Below are positions 42,390-51,531 of a stretch of 64,000 nt of DNA, piece after piece. Below the pieces are notes generated by a model. That model did not search any database and was not told the origin of the DNA. It worked only from the letters and a program-made list of their open reading frames with translations. This stretch comes from Agaribacillus aureus (GTDB taxonomy: Bacteria; Bacteroidota; Bacteroidia; Cytophagales; Cyclobacteriaceae), in contig JAUJEB010000005.1 in assembly GCA_030442055.1 (NCBI GenBank), positions 62,001 to 126,000 on the forward strand, given 5' to 3'. Both the position numbers and the translations under genes were made by a program. Position 1 is the stretch's first letter. The number at the start of each line of letters is the position of its first letter.

Positions 42390-44084
42390 TTATTCGATGT
42401 TGATGTTTTCGTTTAGTTCCCAGTTAGGTCTTACGGTAAGGGTCTTATTGAGATGGTAAACGGGTTCGGGTTCAATAAAATCGCTGACATCTCCCGGATC
42501 CCATTGGCCATTTTGGTTCGTATCGATCAATACTCTTATTTTATAATCACCGGGTTTCAGATCGTTGAATTTGTATTTCTTTTTGTTGATGATTTCCGCC
42601 TGTACTTCAAAGTTGGTATTGGTCAATTGGATAATAAATGCAGGGAAGTCAGTGAAGACCTCACCCATGATAATGCCTAGGTTGGCAGAGCTGGTGAAAT
42701 TATATTCTTCTGTAATTTGTGCGCTGCTATCCATTTCAATGCTTATAAATGTGTTATCCGGTATTAACAAGGTTACTTTGTTATTGGGATTTTTCGCATC
42801 AAAACTTTCTTTGCCTGGGATTCTTCTTTGGTTGGTTGGTTTAGGGGCGGTGGTTGTGTCTTTGTTTATTAAGTCCGGGTTGAGCTGTTTTTGTATGGTG
42901 AGCTCTGTGCGGTTGTCATTCCATTTCAAGTCGGTCAGACTGTCAATGTTTTGTACAGTTGTACTATCGTATTGAAATAACAGGCTGTCGGTGTTAAGAT
43001 AAAGGACCGGTTTATTAAAAGTGATTTTTCCATTAAATACAGCACTGGTATTGATTTCACTATCCCTCAGGTTTACGTTAAAATCAGGTGACTTTCTTTT
43101 GCTCTCCTGGAATTTCAAATAAAATAAGGTGTCAATTGATTGATTAATGGTATCGAAAGCTGTCAGATGCACCTGGAGACTATCTAAAGTTTTGATGTTG
43201 TTATAGATTCTAAGCACTTCATTTTTATCGGTAAGTGTGCTGAATAGTCTTCTTAAAGAATCGTTTACGGCCTCGAGCTGATAAGACATTACATATTTAT
43301 TGAACCGGGCCTCGAAATATTTGCCGGTGGTTCGAAGGTTTGTGAGTTTAAAGGATCTGAAATTTCTCTTTCTGGTGTAGAGCTTCAGGCTGTCGTAGTT
43401 TTGTTGAAGATCTATGATTTCACCTAGAAAGCCAAACGACTCTTTATCCGGTTCGCACTCAAAATTTTTGTTTTGATCATCTACCGCATATATTCTATAT
43501 TGACCGTTTTTAATATTCGTAAAGTTGAATTGACCCTCTTTGTTGGCTTTGATGGAATACTGCGCTCTGCCGGTAAATACATCCAGGGTATCGTTAATAT
43601 CATAAATGGCGAGTAAAGCATTTTCAACCCGCTCGCCGGTTAGGATGTCGGTGACGCTCCCGTTAATACTCAGTGAGTCGAGAAAATCTCCCGTGCTAAA
43701 AATAATGAGAAGATTTTCTGCAGGATTATTCTCAGTTATATCAGTTACCGCGCCACCAAAGTTGAATGTATAAGTGGTGCTGTCTTCCAGTTGAAGATTG
43801 GTTAGTTTAACCGTTTTTTTGTTGTACTGGAATTCGTAGTCTTCATTAATTTTAGGTGTAACGGTCAATTCATTCTTTATATTCTTGAGTTTAATATATT
43901 CATTGAATTCCATACTGATTTCATCACCCTTAAATAGTAATGTTTCTTTTTGCGGGTTGGCTTCCACTAGTTCCGGGGGATCTTCGTCCTTGGGTCCGCC
44001 GGTGGGTGATTGTGGTCTTGCGCAGGATAAGGCGAGTACTGGTAAAAGTATTAACAGGTAATGAAAGAACGAATGATTAGTCAT
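42390..44084 (-). CDS. Ig-like (Big_5) domain lipoprotein
   Basis: The 564-residue protein starts with a lipoprotein signal, MTNHSFFHYLLILLPVLALSC (Cys21). It then has the Bacteroidota hallmark ARPQSPTGGPKDEDPPELVEANP, which introduces a Big_5/SbsA Ig-like domain (about 35-130) that continues GDEISMEFNEYIKLKNIKNELTVTPKI. Further beta-rich segments follow, including a carboxypeptidase-regulatory-like stretch (VENALLAIYDIND). It is probably attached to the outer membrane. It overlaps the methyltransferase gene by 8 bases, so the two are translationally coupled. Function unknown. Confidence 0.85.
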   Translation of the reverse strand: MTNHSFFHYLLILLPVLALSCARPQSPTGGPKDEDPPELVEANPQKETLLFKGDEISMEFNEYIKLKNIKNELTVTPKINEDYEFQYNKKTVKLTNLQLEDSTTYTFNFGGAVTDITENNPAENLLIIFSTGDFLDSLSINGSVTDILTGERVENALLAIYDINDTLDVFTGRAQYSIKANKEGQFNFTNIKNGQYRIYAVDDQNKNFECEPDKESFGFLGEIIDLQQNYDSLKLYTRKRNFRSFKLTNLRTTGKYFEARFNKYVMSYQLEAVNDSLRRLFSTLTDKNEVLRIYNNIKTLDSLQVHLTAFDTINQSIDTLFYLKFQESKRKSPDFNVNLRDSEINTSAVFNGKITFNKPVLYLNTDSLLFQYDSTTVQNIDSLTDLKWNDNRTELTIQKQLNPDLINKDTTTAPKPTNQRRIPGKESFDAKNPNNKVTLLIPDNTFISIEMDSSAQITEEYNFTSSANLGIIMGEVFTDFPAFIIQLTNTNFEVQAEIINKKKYKFNDLKPGDYKIRVLIDTNQNGQWDPGDVSDFIEPEPVYHLNKTLTVRPNWELNENINIE

Positions 44085-44961
44085 GTCTTACAATATAGAT
44101 CAAACTTGAGTAATTTAGGTTATTTTTTTTTGCTTCATAATTTGAGCGGTATCCGGTCATAAAGGCTTTTAACATGTTTGTGTTGGCTGATTGATTTTTT
44201 TCACTTAACAAACTCACATAGTAGGCATCAAGTTTTTGCGGCAGTATAGTTTCTACTTTAAGCCTGTGCTTTGCTAATAGGGCTGAAATAGATTTTTTAT
44301 CAAAGTGATACAAGTGCCTTGGCACGTCATATCCCGCCCAAAATTCGTTGTATAAACCGGCTTCATAACACATATGGTTGGGTACCGCAATCACAAGCTT
44401 CCCTGAGGGTTTTAGCAGGCTCTTAATTTTCATGAGTGTTTCATTTATTTGCGGTACATGTTCTAAAACGTGCCACAGTGTTATGACATTATACTGTTGC
44501 TGTTTTTCAATATCAAAAATTGATCCATAGATGTTGGCTCGTGTTAAATTAATGGCTTGTTGCCTGGCTAAAGCGGCTGGTTCTACACCTAAAACTTGCC
44601 ATCCTTTGTCCTGGCACGCTTTTAGAAATTCTCCGGTACCACATCCATAGTCAAGCAAATGGCCTGTTTCGGTTAAACGACTGACCAGTTTGGCTTTTTG
44701 CTTCACTGTTATTTTTCTGACATTCTTATAGATAAAATTAATTAAACTGTTGGTTTTGTTACTGTGAGAAATGTATTGAGGAGACTGGTAGTATTGCATC
44801 AATTCATGCTCAGCGGGACGGGGGTTTGTAAATTTGAAATGGCAATTTTCGCAATTCACAATATTAAATGTTTCGCGAGAGACTGTAAAGTCCCGACATA
44901 TTTTATAGTTAGTAAAATCCTTACCTTGACAGACAGGACATTCTTGCAACTTTTCAGGCAT
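44077..44961 (-). CDS. Class I methyltransferase with a zinc-ribbon-like N-terminus
   Basis: The 294-residue product begins with CxxC pairs (CPVCQGKDF at about 8 and CENCHFKFTNP at about 36), a zinc-ribbon-like entry. The SAM-binding fold follows, with LLDYGCGTGEFLKACQDKGWQVLGVEP (about 98-125), NVITLWHVLEHVPQ and SGKLVIAVPNH. This arrangement resembles methyltransferases of sugar or cell-wall-precursor type (Methyltransf_23). Substrate unknown. It lies 4 bases after mnmG and overlaps the following lipoprotein gene, so the three probably form one operon. Confidence 0.85.
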   Translation of the reverse strand: MPEKLQECPVCQGKDFTNYKICRDFTVSRETFNIVNCENCHFKFTNPRPAEHELMQYYQSPQYISHSNKTNSLINFIYKNVRKITVKQKAKLVSRLTETGHLLDYGCGTGEFLKACQDKGWQVLGVEPAALARQQAINLTRANIYGSIFDIEKQQQYNVITLWHVLEHVPQINETLMKIKSLLKPSGKLVIAVPNHMCYEAGLYNEFWAGYDVPRHLYHFDKKSISALLAKHRLKVETILPQKLDAYYVSLLSEKNQSANTNMLKAFMTGYRSNYEAKKNNLNYSSLIYIVRHD

Positions 44962-44965
44962 TAAA

Positions 44966-46828
44966 CTATTTTCCTAGGTACACTAAAATAATTGAAATAT
45001 CGGCTGGGGATACGCCGCTGATTCTGGCGGCCTGTCCAAGGGTCTCGGGTTGAATTCTGGTCAACTTTTCCCTGGCCTCAGCAGATAGGGAGGTAAGCAG
45101 GCTATAATCAAAACCGGGCTTGATTTTATAATCTTCAAGGCCTTCGATTTTCTTTACCAGTTGTTTTTCTTTTTCTATGTAGTTATCATATTTGATGAGA
45201 ATTTCGGCTTGTTGTAACACCTCCTCCTCAAATCCATGTAGGTAATCTGCCAATGATGGATCGATGGATGTAAGATTTTGGATATCAATTTCGGGTCTTT
45301 TCAAAAGCTTTTCTACTGCGAGTTTTTCCTTGATGGTAGCAGTTTGCAGATTGGTGAGGGACTCATTGATCTGTGTAGGCGTAACTTTTTTATGTTTCAG
45401 ATCATTAAGCAATCGGGCGGTCTCGTTTTTTTTATCCATTACTTTATCGAGTCTTTCATCTGAGGCAAGGCCAATTTTGTGACCTGTTTCCGTCAACCTC
45501 ACATCCGCATTGTCCTGACGTAACAATATCCTAAATTCAGCCCTGGAGGTAAACATACGATAAGGTTCTTCTGTTCCTTTATTGATCAGATCGTCGATGA
45601 GTACGCCGATATAGGCTTCAGACCTTTTTAGCACGAGTGCTTCCAATTCATTAATTTTTTGATGTGCATTAATGCCGGCCATTAAACCCTGGCATGCAGC
45701 TTCCTCGTAGCCGGTAGTCCCGTTGATTTGGCCGGCAAAATACAAGTGGTCAATAACCTTTGTTTCCAGCGTTAGTTTTAGCTGCGTTGGGGGAAAATAA
45801 TCGTATTCAATGGCGTAACCGGGCCGGAACATTTTAACCTGTTCAAATCCTGGAATCCTTGTGAGGGCCTCATACTGGATGTTTTCAGGCAATGAGGTGG
45901 AAAATCCGTTGACATAGATTTCCACGGTATTCCATCCTTCGGGTTCAACAAAGATCTGATGACGCTCTCTTTCGGCAAAGCGGTTTATCTTGTCCTCGAT
46001 GGATGGGCAGTACCTGGGTCCTATGCCCTTGATTCTTCCGGCAAACATAGGTGATTTATCAAAGCCGGTTTCGAGGATTTCATGAACAGATCTGTTGGTA
46101 TAAGTAATGTAACAACTTCTTTGTTTGGTGAGCCTGGGTGTATTGGTGTAGGAAAACTTTCCCGGTTTAAGGTCTCCGGCCTGTTCTTCCATCTTTGTAT
46201 AATCCAGGGAACGCCCATCCACTCTGGGGGGTGTGCCGGTTTTCATCCTTCCGGATTCGAAACCTAGTTGCACCAGTTGTTCTGTTAAACCTTTGGCCGC
46301 GCGTTCTCCGGTGCGACCGCCACCAAATTGCTTTTCTCCGATATGGATCAGGCCATTTAGAAAAGTGCCATTGGTGAGAATCACTGATTTAGCCTTGATT
46401 TGGAGCCCAAGACTGGTTTCCACGCCTATTACCCGGTTTTGTTCAACAATAATACCGGTGATCATCTCCTGCCAGAAATCTACATTTGGCGTATTTTCAA
46501 GGGCCATTCGCCATTCATTGGAGAAGAGCATACGGTCATTTTGAGACCTCGGACTCCACATAGCTGCTCCTTTGGACTTATTGAGCATGCGAAATTGGAT
46601 CATGGATCTGTCAGATACAATACCGGACATGCCGCCCAATGCATCAATCTCCCGTACAATTTGTCCTTTGGCGACTCCTCCCATGGCGGGATTGCAAGAC
46701 ATTTGTGCAATCGTATTCATGTTCATGGTAGCTAACAGCACCTTGGATCCCATCTGAGCTGCCGCATATGCGGCCTCACAGCCGGCATGCCCTGCCCCTA
46801 CCACAATAATATCATACTCTATAAACAT
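44966..46828 (-). CDS. mnmG: tRNA uridine-5-carboxymethylaminomethyl modification enzyme MnmG
   Basis: MnmG (GidA), with MnmE, makes the cmnm5 group on wobble U34 of tRNAs using FAD and NADH. The 620-residue protein starts MFIEYDIIVVGAGHAGCEAAYAAA, the FAD-binding motif. MSCNPAMGGVAKGQIVREIDALGG, PRYCPSIEDKI and GTTGYEEAACQGLMAGINA follow, and the C-terminal MnmE-binding part contains AARISGVSPADISIILVYL. A longer frame opens with MFHVEHL, but those codons are the parS palindrome; I took ATG 46828. gidA near oriC is a common arrangement. The methyltransferase follows 4 bases later. Confidence 0.95.
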   Translation of the reverse strand: MFIEYDIIVVGAGHAGCEAAYAAAQMGSKVLLATMNMNTIAQMSCNPAMGGVAKGQIVREIDALGGMSGIVSDRSMIQFRMLNKSKGAAMWSPRSQNDRMLFSNEWRMALENTPNVDFWQEMITGIIVEQNRVIGVETSLGLQIKAKSVILTNGTFLNGLIHIGEKQFGGGRTGERAAKGLTEQLVQLGFESGRMKTGTPPRVDGRSLDYTKMEEQAGDLKPGKFSYTNTPRLTKQRSCYITYTNRSVHEILETGFDKSPMFAGRIKGIGPRYCPSIEDKINRFAERERHQIFVEPEGWNTVEIYVNGFSTSLPENIQYEALTRIPGFEQVKMFRPGYAIEYDYFPPTQLKLTLETKVIDHLYFAGQINGTTGYEEAACQGLMAGINAHQKINELEALVLKRSEAYIGVLIDDLINKGTEEPYRMFTSRAEFRILLRQDNADVRLTETGHKIGLASDERLDKVMDKKNETARLLNDLKHKKVTPTQINESLTNLQTATIKEKLAVEKLLKRPEIDIQNLTSIDPSLADYLHGFEEEVLQQAEILIKYDNYIEKEKQLVKKIEGLEDYKIKPGFDYSLLTSLSAEAREKLTRIQPETLGQAARISGVSPADISIILVYLGK

Positions 46829-46844
46829 GGTTTTATTTCTTAGG

Positions 46845-46860
46845 TGTTCCACGTGGAACA
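46845..46860. promoter_or_regulatory. parS site 1
   Basis: TGTTCCACGTGGAACA is a perfect 16-bp palindrome and matches the parS element bound by ParB/Spo0J. It begins 17 bases beyond the mnmG start. Its reading as codons (MFHVEH) explains the false N-terminal extension of that frame. Confidence 0.9.
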
Positions 46861-46883
46861 CTTACCGCCCATTTTGCTGATGA

Positions 46884-46899
46884 TGTTCCACGTGGAACA
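46884..46899. promoter_or_regulatory. parS site 2
   Basis: A second exact TGTTCCACGTGGAACA (palindromic for 18 bp with the flanking A and T), 39 bases from the first. Both lie in the gap between mnmG and ybeY. Confidence 0.9.
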
Positions 46900-46908
46900 T
46901 CGTTCGAA

Positions 46909-47337
46909 CTAGTTAAGGTTTTGCAAAGATAAGCAAGCTTCTTCTTTTTTTCTCATTTCTTTTTTTTCGGCTTCCGATTTGTCCTGATAGCCTAAGAGGT
47001 GCAATACGCCATGGATGATAACGCGATGAAGTTCCTGTTCAAAGGGTTTTTTATAGATGCCGGCATTTTCTTTAACTCTATCGACGCTGATATAGATCTC
47101 TCCCTGAATCTCCCGTTTTTCAGTTTCTCTATTATCAAAGGTGATAATATCAGTATAGGTGTCGTGGTTAAGAAAGTCAAGATTTATTTTGTGGAGATAG
47201 GTATCAGAACAAAATATGTAGTTAAGTTCTGTTATGAGGTAGTCTTCAGCCTCGACAATCGCCGCTATCCACTTTTTTGTGTTTTCAGATTGGTTTAATC
47301 GAAAGGAGATATCTTCATAGAAGAAGTTAATATCCAT
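46909..47337 (-). CDS. ybeY: Endoribonuclease YbeY
   Basis: YbeY is a zinc-dependent endoribonuclease for rRNA maturation and ribosome quality control. The 142-residue product (from ATG 47337, MDINFFYEDISFRLNQSE) has the metal-binding motif VIIHGVLHLLGYQD, with two of the usual His visible; the last position is Asp rather than His, as I recall for other Bacteroidota members. HDTYTDIITFD and IQGEIYISVDRV are also family blocks. A longer frame begins at 47388 but overlaps the neighbouring gene. It starts 4 bases after that gene's stop. Confidence 0.92.
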   Translation of the reverse strand: MDINFFYEDISFRLNQSENTKKWIAAIVEAEDYLITELNYIFCSDTYLHKINLDFLNHDTYTDIITFDNRETEKREIQGEIYISVDRVKENAGIYKKPFEQELHRVIIHGVLHLLGYQDKSEAEKKEMRKKEEACLSLQNLN

Positions 47338-47341
47338 CTCA

Positions 47342-47743
47342 TCAATTAACGTAGAAGGAGAGTTTAACAATTCTTCCCTGGTCTTCAAAGGAGACCTCGT
47401 CCGATAGGTGTTTCATTAGAAAGATGCCTCTTCCACCGGGTTTGTCGAGGTTTTCCGGGGCCGTAGGATCTGGTAGGTTGTTATAATCAAAACCCTTCCC
47501 CTGGTCTCTTACTTCGAAGCTAATGATATTGTCGTTGAGCATCAACGACAGGGAAACGTTTTTGTGTTTATTATTTTTATTGCCATGCTTTATGGCGTTA
47601 TTGACGGATTCGGTAACGGCGATCATGATGTTGCCATAGATGTCATCATCAATGCTATACTTCTCCTTAGCATTATCTATAAAGCTTTCTATGATCCTGA
47701 TGTTTTCTCCCAGGGAAGGAATCTCTATTTTAATTAAGTTCAT
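47342..47743 (-). CDS. Anti-sigma-factor-like HATPase protein
   Basis: The 133-residue protein is a single GHKL-type ATPase domain of the RsbW/SpoIIAB serine-kinase branch. The N box is IMIAVTESVNNAIKHGNKNNKH, with the key Asn; FEVRDQGKGFDY is the G1 box and KPGGRGIFLMKHLSDEV the G2 box. It may phosphorylate an anti-anti-sigma factor, but no such partner is in the window. It is cytoplasmic. It lies just upstream of ybeY on the same strand and is probably cotranscribed. Confidence 0.85.
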   Translation of the reverse strand: MNLIKIEIPSLGENIRIIESFIDNAKEKYSIDDDIYGNIMIAVTESVNNAIKHGNKNNKHKNVSLSLMLNDNIISFEVRDQGKGFDYNNLPDPTAPENLDKPGGRGIFLMKHLSDEVSFEDQGRIVKLSFYVN

Positions 47744-47851
47744 TAGTTTTTTAAAATCATGTATTGCAATTTGATCAAAACCGTTGCTCCTGGCTGTACC
47801 AAATAGCTTTGAATTTAGTCAAATTCTTTCAATCAATACTAATTACAATGC

Positions 47852-50800
47852 TTATTTTTCAATTCTTTTGAAATATTCGTTTACTTCCTTTTTATAGTAA
47901 GGATTAAGTCTCAAAGGTACGGTTTTTAATAATTCAATTTCCTTTTCCTTTAACTTGATGTATTCTTCAAATGCTTTGGGCAATCTTTTTTCATAATCTT
48001 TGGCCTTTTCAGCCTCTCGTTTTTCATCCAGCTCTCGTTCCCGCAAAGCATTTTCTGCCTCCAGCAATCTGGTCAGTATCTCTCTTTGCCGTTCAATCAT
48101 CTCACTGCTCAATCGCTTATTTACCAAATCTGTCTCTGTTTCTTCCATCTTATCGAGCAGATCGTTGACAGCTTTCCCGCCATCCTTGCCGCCTTCTTCC
48201 CCATTGTTGCCATATTTTTCGTTCATTTCCTGCAATGCCTGCCTTAATCGTTGCTGTTCGGCAGCCAACTTTGCCAGTTCCTCTGATAGCTGCCTGCCCG
48301 ACTTGCCACTTTTCTGCAATTGCTGGATCTGCTGGTTCAACTGCTTTTGTAATTCACTCAACCCAGGCATATTTTTTCCTTTGTTTCCTTTTTGCGGCTT
48401 GCCCATAGCATCTGCCATTTGTTGTTGCATTTGCTGCAATACGTCATCCAACAACAATGCCAAATTGTTAATGGAAGTCATAGTAAATTGCTGCTTGCTT
48501 ACGGCCAGTGATTTTTTTCTATCTCTTAAGGCCTTAATGGTCTTATCCATATTGTCGCTCATTTCTCCCAACTCACGGGTAACGAAAGAGGCAATCTGAA
48601 AAACCCGTTCGGAAAGGGCCAGGAGACTGTCTTCTATAATTTTTGAATCGTCTTTTAATTTCAGCTGTTGTTGCGACAACGGAATAAACCTGGGATCACT
48701 CTGCTTAACATTACGAAAGTCGATCATTAATTTTTCCTGATCAAAAGATAATTTAACGAGATTATCAACGATGTCTCTTAAATTATCCAAATTCTCCATC
48801 ATCATTTCCATTTCTGCCCCATTTTGCATTTGTTGCAATTTCTGAGACATTTCCTGCATCTTCTCGGCAGATTGTTGTTGAGACTTGGCCGCTTTTTTTC
48901 TTTTGTTATTCTCCAGGTTCTCCTGGCTCTCCTTTTGCAATTGATCGATTTCCTTTTGCTCTTCGGAGGTATCCTGCATGGCATCAGGGTTTTTACGATC
49001 CTGGTTCATTTCATTTAATTCTTCCAGCGCTTTCTCGGTTTCCTCAAATTGTTCGTTAAGCTCCTGCTGCTCTTCCTGCAAGTCTTCAATGTCGTTAGAC
49101 TTGTCCTGTGTTTTCTCGGACAGCTCTTCCTGTTCTTTGGCGCTTTCATTTAGTTCGTTGATAGTCTCCTCAAGCTTGTAATCAAATTTGAGTTTTTTAA
49201 ATAGCTCCAGGCTTCTTTCCAGTTCCTTTTCCAGGTTGTCCTCTTTATTGTTAAGTTTTTCCAGAATATCCTGGACTTTGTTCATGTCTGTTTTTTCCTG
49301 CATCAGTTTTTGCAACTCATCGTAAAGCCTCTTGGTTTCTTCATCCAATAATTCGTCCATGAGTTTTTGCAACTGCTGGGCCTTTTCTTTGATTTTTTTG
49401 CTGTTTTCTGAAAAACGCTCTCTTTTTTGATTGGTCGCTCTGTTTAGGTCCTGCAGCTTTTTGATGGCTTCATTGAGCTCTTCCCTTTTCTTTAAAATTT
49501 CTTCCAGCCGTTTTTCATCCTGCCATTGCAGGGATTTTTCAGTTTTTAATCTGTCTTCTTCCTCCTTTAGCTTTTCCTTCAGTTCGCTGGCTTTCTCCAG
49601 CGTTTCGTCGATTTGTTTTTCCGCGTTTTTGGATGACTCCGCAATGCTTTCTTTTAATTGACTTTTATCAGGGATATTAAAAATATACGTCCCGGTCTTG
49701 GATGATTTTCTTCCATTGACCGCATCGTTGTCCCATACTTGTAAATAATACTCTACTTTATCACCTTGATTCAAATCGATAGAATCAAACAACATTTGAT
49801 AATAATAGCTTTGACTTATCCGGTTTTTATCGATGGGAATATTAATAGCCTGAAAGTCTGCTTCTTTCGAGGTGCCACTACTGGTTTTTTTATAGAATAA
49901 AGATAATTGAGAGAGGCCATAATCGTCGGCAATATTCCCACCCAAAACGGTATAGCTATACAAGGTAGTATCCTTAAATTGATCCAGTGTTATTGAGGGA
50001 TACTGATCCGGAATTACTTCAATGTGGTAGTTTATCTTTTCTTTATTATCACTGTATTCATTTTGTAGCTTTATCTGATAATCCTGGGATTTAAATACCT
50101 TTCTTTTATACGTAAAAACCTGATTATCAATCATTTCCAGATCATTTTCGGCTTTTTCCCCACCAAAGATTATTTTCATTTTTTCCGCATCAAGTGTGGT
50201 ATAATGCCACTCAATGATCGTGCCTTGGGGGACTTCAATATTGCCAATATTTTGCAGGGTCTGATTGTCTCTTTTTACGTATCTAGGAAAATTCAACACC
50301 ACATTGAAATTTTTCAGGTTTGGGCGGTTGACCACTTCAATCGTATAGTCACCTGAATAAAAACCGGCAGCCTCAAAAGAGAAATTTGTGTTGTGCTGAA
50401 TTTTTTTGAAGGTATAAGCAAATCCCGCCTGATTTCTTGACTCCATTTTAATTCTTCTGTTATTGAACAGCACAAACGCATTTTCCGGAATAGCTTTTCC
50501 TTCAAAGTCAAGGGTGATGGTAAAATCTTCATTTTTAAATGCTCTCAGGGTTTCGTTGCCCAATACAAATTGGAATGGGGCGACAGGCAGGTAGTCTTTG
50601 TTGTAATTAATGATTTTGGTAGTACTGTCTTTTAAAAAACTCGGCGCAAAAAACAGCAGTATAAAAATGACGATAACCGGCACCACCGCATACTTTAAAT
50701 ATTTCCGGTTTTCACCTAAGTCAATGGCCTGCGTAAATGGGATGACCCCAATCTTATCGGTTCGATGGCGAATGCTGGCGGCAATTAAATCACTGTTGAC

Positions 50801-51166
50801 GTCTGATATTTTTTGTAGCTGGAGGGTATTTAACAACTTATCCTCAATTTCCGGAAAGTAGCTGCCAATCTGCCTGGCGGCCTCTTCGTCACTGATTTGT
50901 TTCCTAAGGTAAAACAGCCGGGTGATGGGGTCTATGATCCATTTATAACTGACAATGAGACCAAAGGTGATAAAAGAGAAAAATAATATGGCGCGTAAGG
51001 TGGTATCAAAATTAGCTATGAAGGCCAGAGAATTGACAACTAAATAAGCCCCCAGAAGTGATGCAAACAGAAACAGGCCACCTTTTAATAATTGATTCTG
51101 ATAATACTTTCTTTTGTAGGCATTTAAATTGGCAATCAGAACATTTTCTTTTCCTGCTTTACTCAT
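47852..51166 (-). CDS. DUF4175 coiled-coil membrane protein (1104 aa)
   Basis: The N-terminus has two membrane segments (about 28-48, FLFASLLGAYLVVNSLAFIA, and 57-75, AILFFSFITFGLIVSYKWI) and a third at about 160-180. A beta-rich periplasmic part follows (about 190-510), then a very long Lys/Glu/Gln-rich coiled coil (about 520-1090, for example LKEKLKEEEDRLKTEKSLQWQDEKRLEEILKK). This is the layout of DUF4175 proteins of Bacteroidota. It probably spans the envelope. Function unknown. The repetitive coiled coil may confuse similarity searches. Confidence 0.82.
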   Translation of the reverse strand: MSKAGKENVLIANLNAYKRKYYQNQLLKGGLFLFASLLGAYLVVNSLAFIANFDTTLRAILFFSFITFGLIVSYKWIIDPITRLFYLRKQISDEEAARQIGSYFPEIEDKLLNTLQLQKISDVNSDLIAASIRHRTDKIGVIPFTQAIDLGENRKYLKYAVVPVIVIFILLFFAPSFLKDSTTKIINYNKDYLPVAPFQFVLGNETLRAFKNEDFTITLDFEGKAIPENAFVLFNNRRIKMESRNQAGFAYTFKKIQHNTNFSFEAAGFYSGDYTIEVVNRPNLKNFNVVLNFPRYVKRDNQTLQNIGNIEVPQGTIIEWHYTTLDAEKMKIIFGGEKAENDLEMIDNQVFTYKRKVFKSQDYQIKLQNEYSDNKEKINYHIEVIPDQYPSITLDQFKDTTLYSYTVLGGNIADDYGLSQLSLFYKKTSSGTSKEADFQAINIPIDKNRISQSYYYQMLFDSIDLNQGDKVEYYLQVWDNDAVNGRKSSKTGTYIFNIPDKSQLKESIAESSKNAEKQIDETLEKASELKEKLKEEEDRLKTEKSLQWQDEKRLEEILKKREELNEAIKKLQDLNRATNQKRERFSENSKKIKEKAQQLQKLMDELLDEETKRLYDELQKLMQEKTDMNKVQDILEKLNNKEDNLEKELERSLELFKKLKFDYKLEETINELNESAKEQEELSEKTQDKSNDIEDLQEEQQELNEQFEETEKALEELNEMNQDRKNPDAMQDTSEEQKEIDQLQKESQENLENNKRKKAAKSQQQSAEKMQEMSQKLQQMQNGAEMEMMMENLDNLRDIVDNLVKLSFDQEKLMIDFRNVKQSDPRFIPLSQQQLKLKDDSKIIEDSLLALSERVFQIASFVTRELGEMSDNMDKTIKALRDRKKSLAVSKQQFTMTSINNLALLLDDVLQQMQQQMADAMGKPQKGNKGKNMPGLSELQKQLNQQIQQLQKSGKSGRQLSEELAKLAAEQQRLRQALQEMNEKYGNNGEEGGKDGGKAVNDLLDKMEETETDLVNKRLSSEMIERQREILTRLLEAENALRERELDEKREAEKAKDYEKRLPKAFEEYIKLKEKEIELLKTVPLRLNPYYKKEVNEYFKRIEK

Positions 51167-51531
51167 AACTTTTTCATCATCAACGCTTCATCAGTAAAAT
51201 TAAATATACTCAAATCCCCCGCCTAACAGGCTTTTTCAAACCGGGCAGTCCCTTAGCTATTAACAGTAACTATACGCATTTTATGCGAATCAATACAATC
51301 CCTATATAAATTACATAATATTTAAGAATTCACACAAACTAAATGGTCAAAATGCAATTGAATTCATAATTATTATTAACTGATATTCCTTTATTTGGTT
51401 GCCTTTTTAGATTTTCTTCCTGTAATATTATAACAATGTATCACCACAAAGTGGTTTTTGCTTCACTTGATAACTATTATTTACAATTCTTAAAACCAGC
51501 AGCCGAACTGGTAGAGGCCAGCGAAGGCTGT
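51167..51531. other. Non-coding gap
   Basis: I see no gene here. The 365 bases are AT-rich. ACCAC-aaa-GTGGT near 51440 with a following TTTTTG is the only small hairpin noted, and it is too short to call. No complete promoter for the DUF4175 gene was found. Confidence 0.5.

Noticed and set aside
48000-49661. Plus-strand Ser/Phe/Leu-rich frames in the DUF4175 gene
   Set aside because: These are shadows of the Lys/Glu-rich coiled coil on the other strand.
51430-51460. ACCAC-aaa-GTGGT hairpin as terminator
   Set aside because: The stem is only 5 bp and its position does not fit the end of either neighbouring gene.
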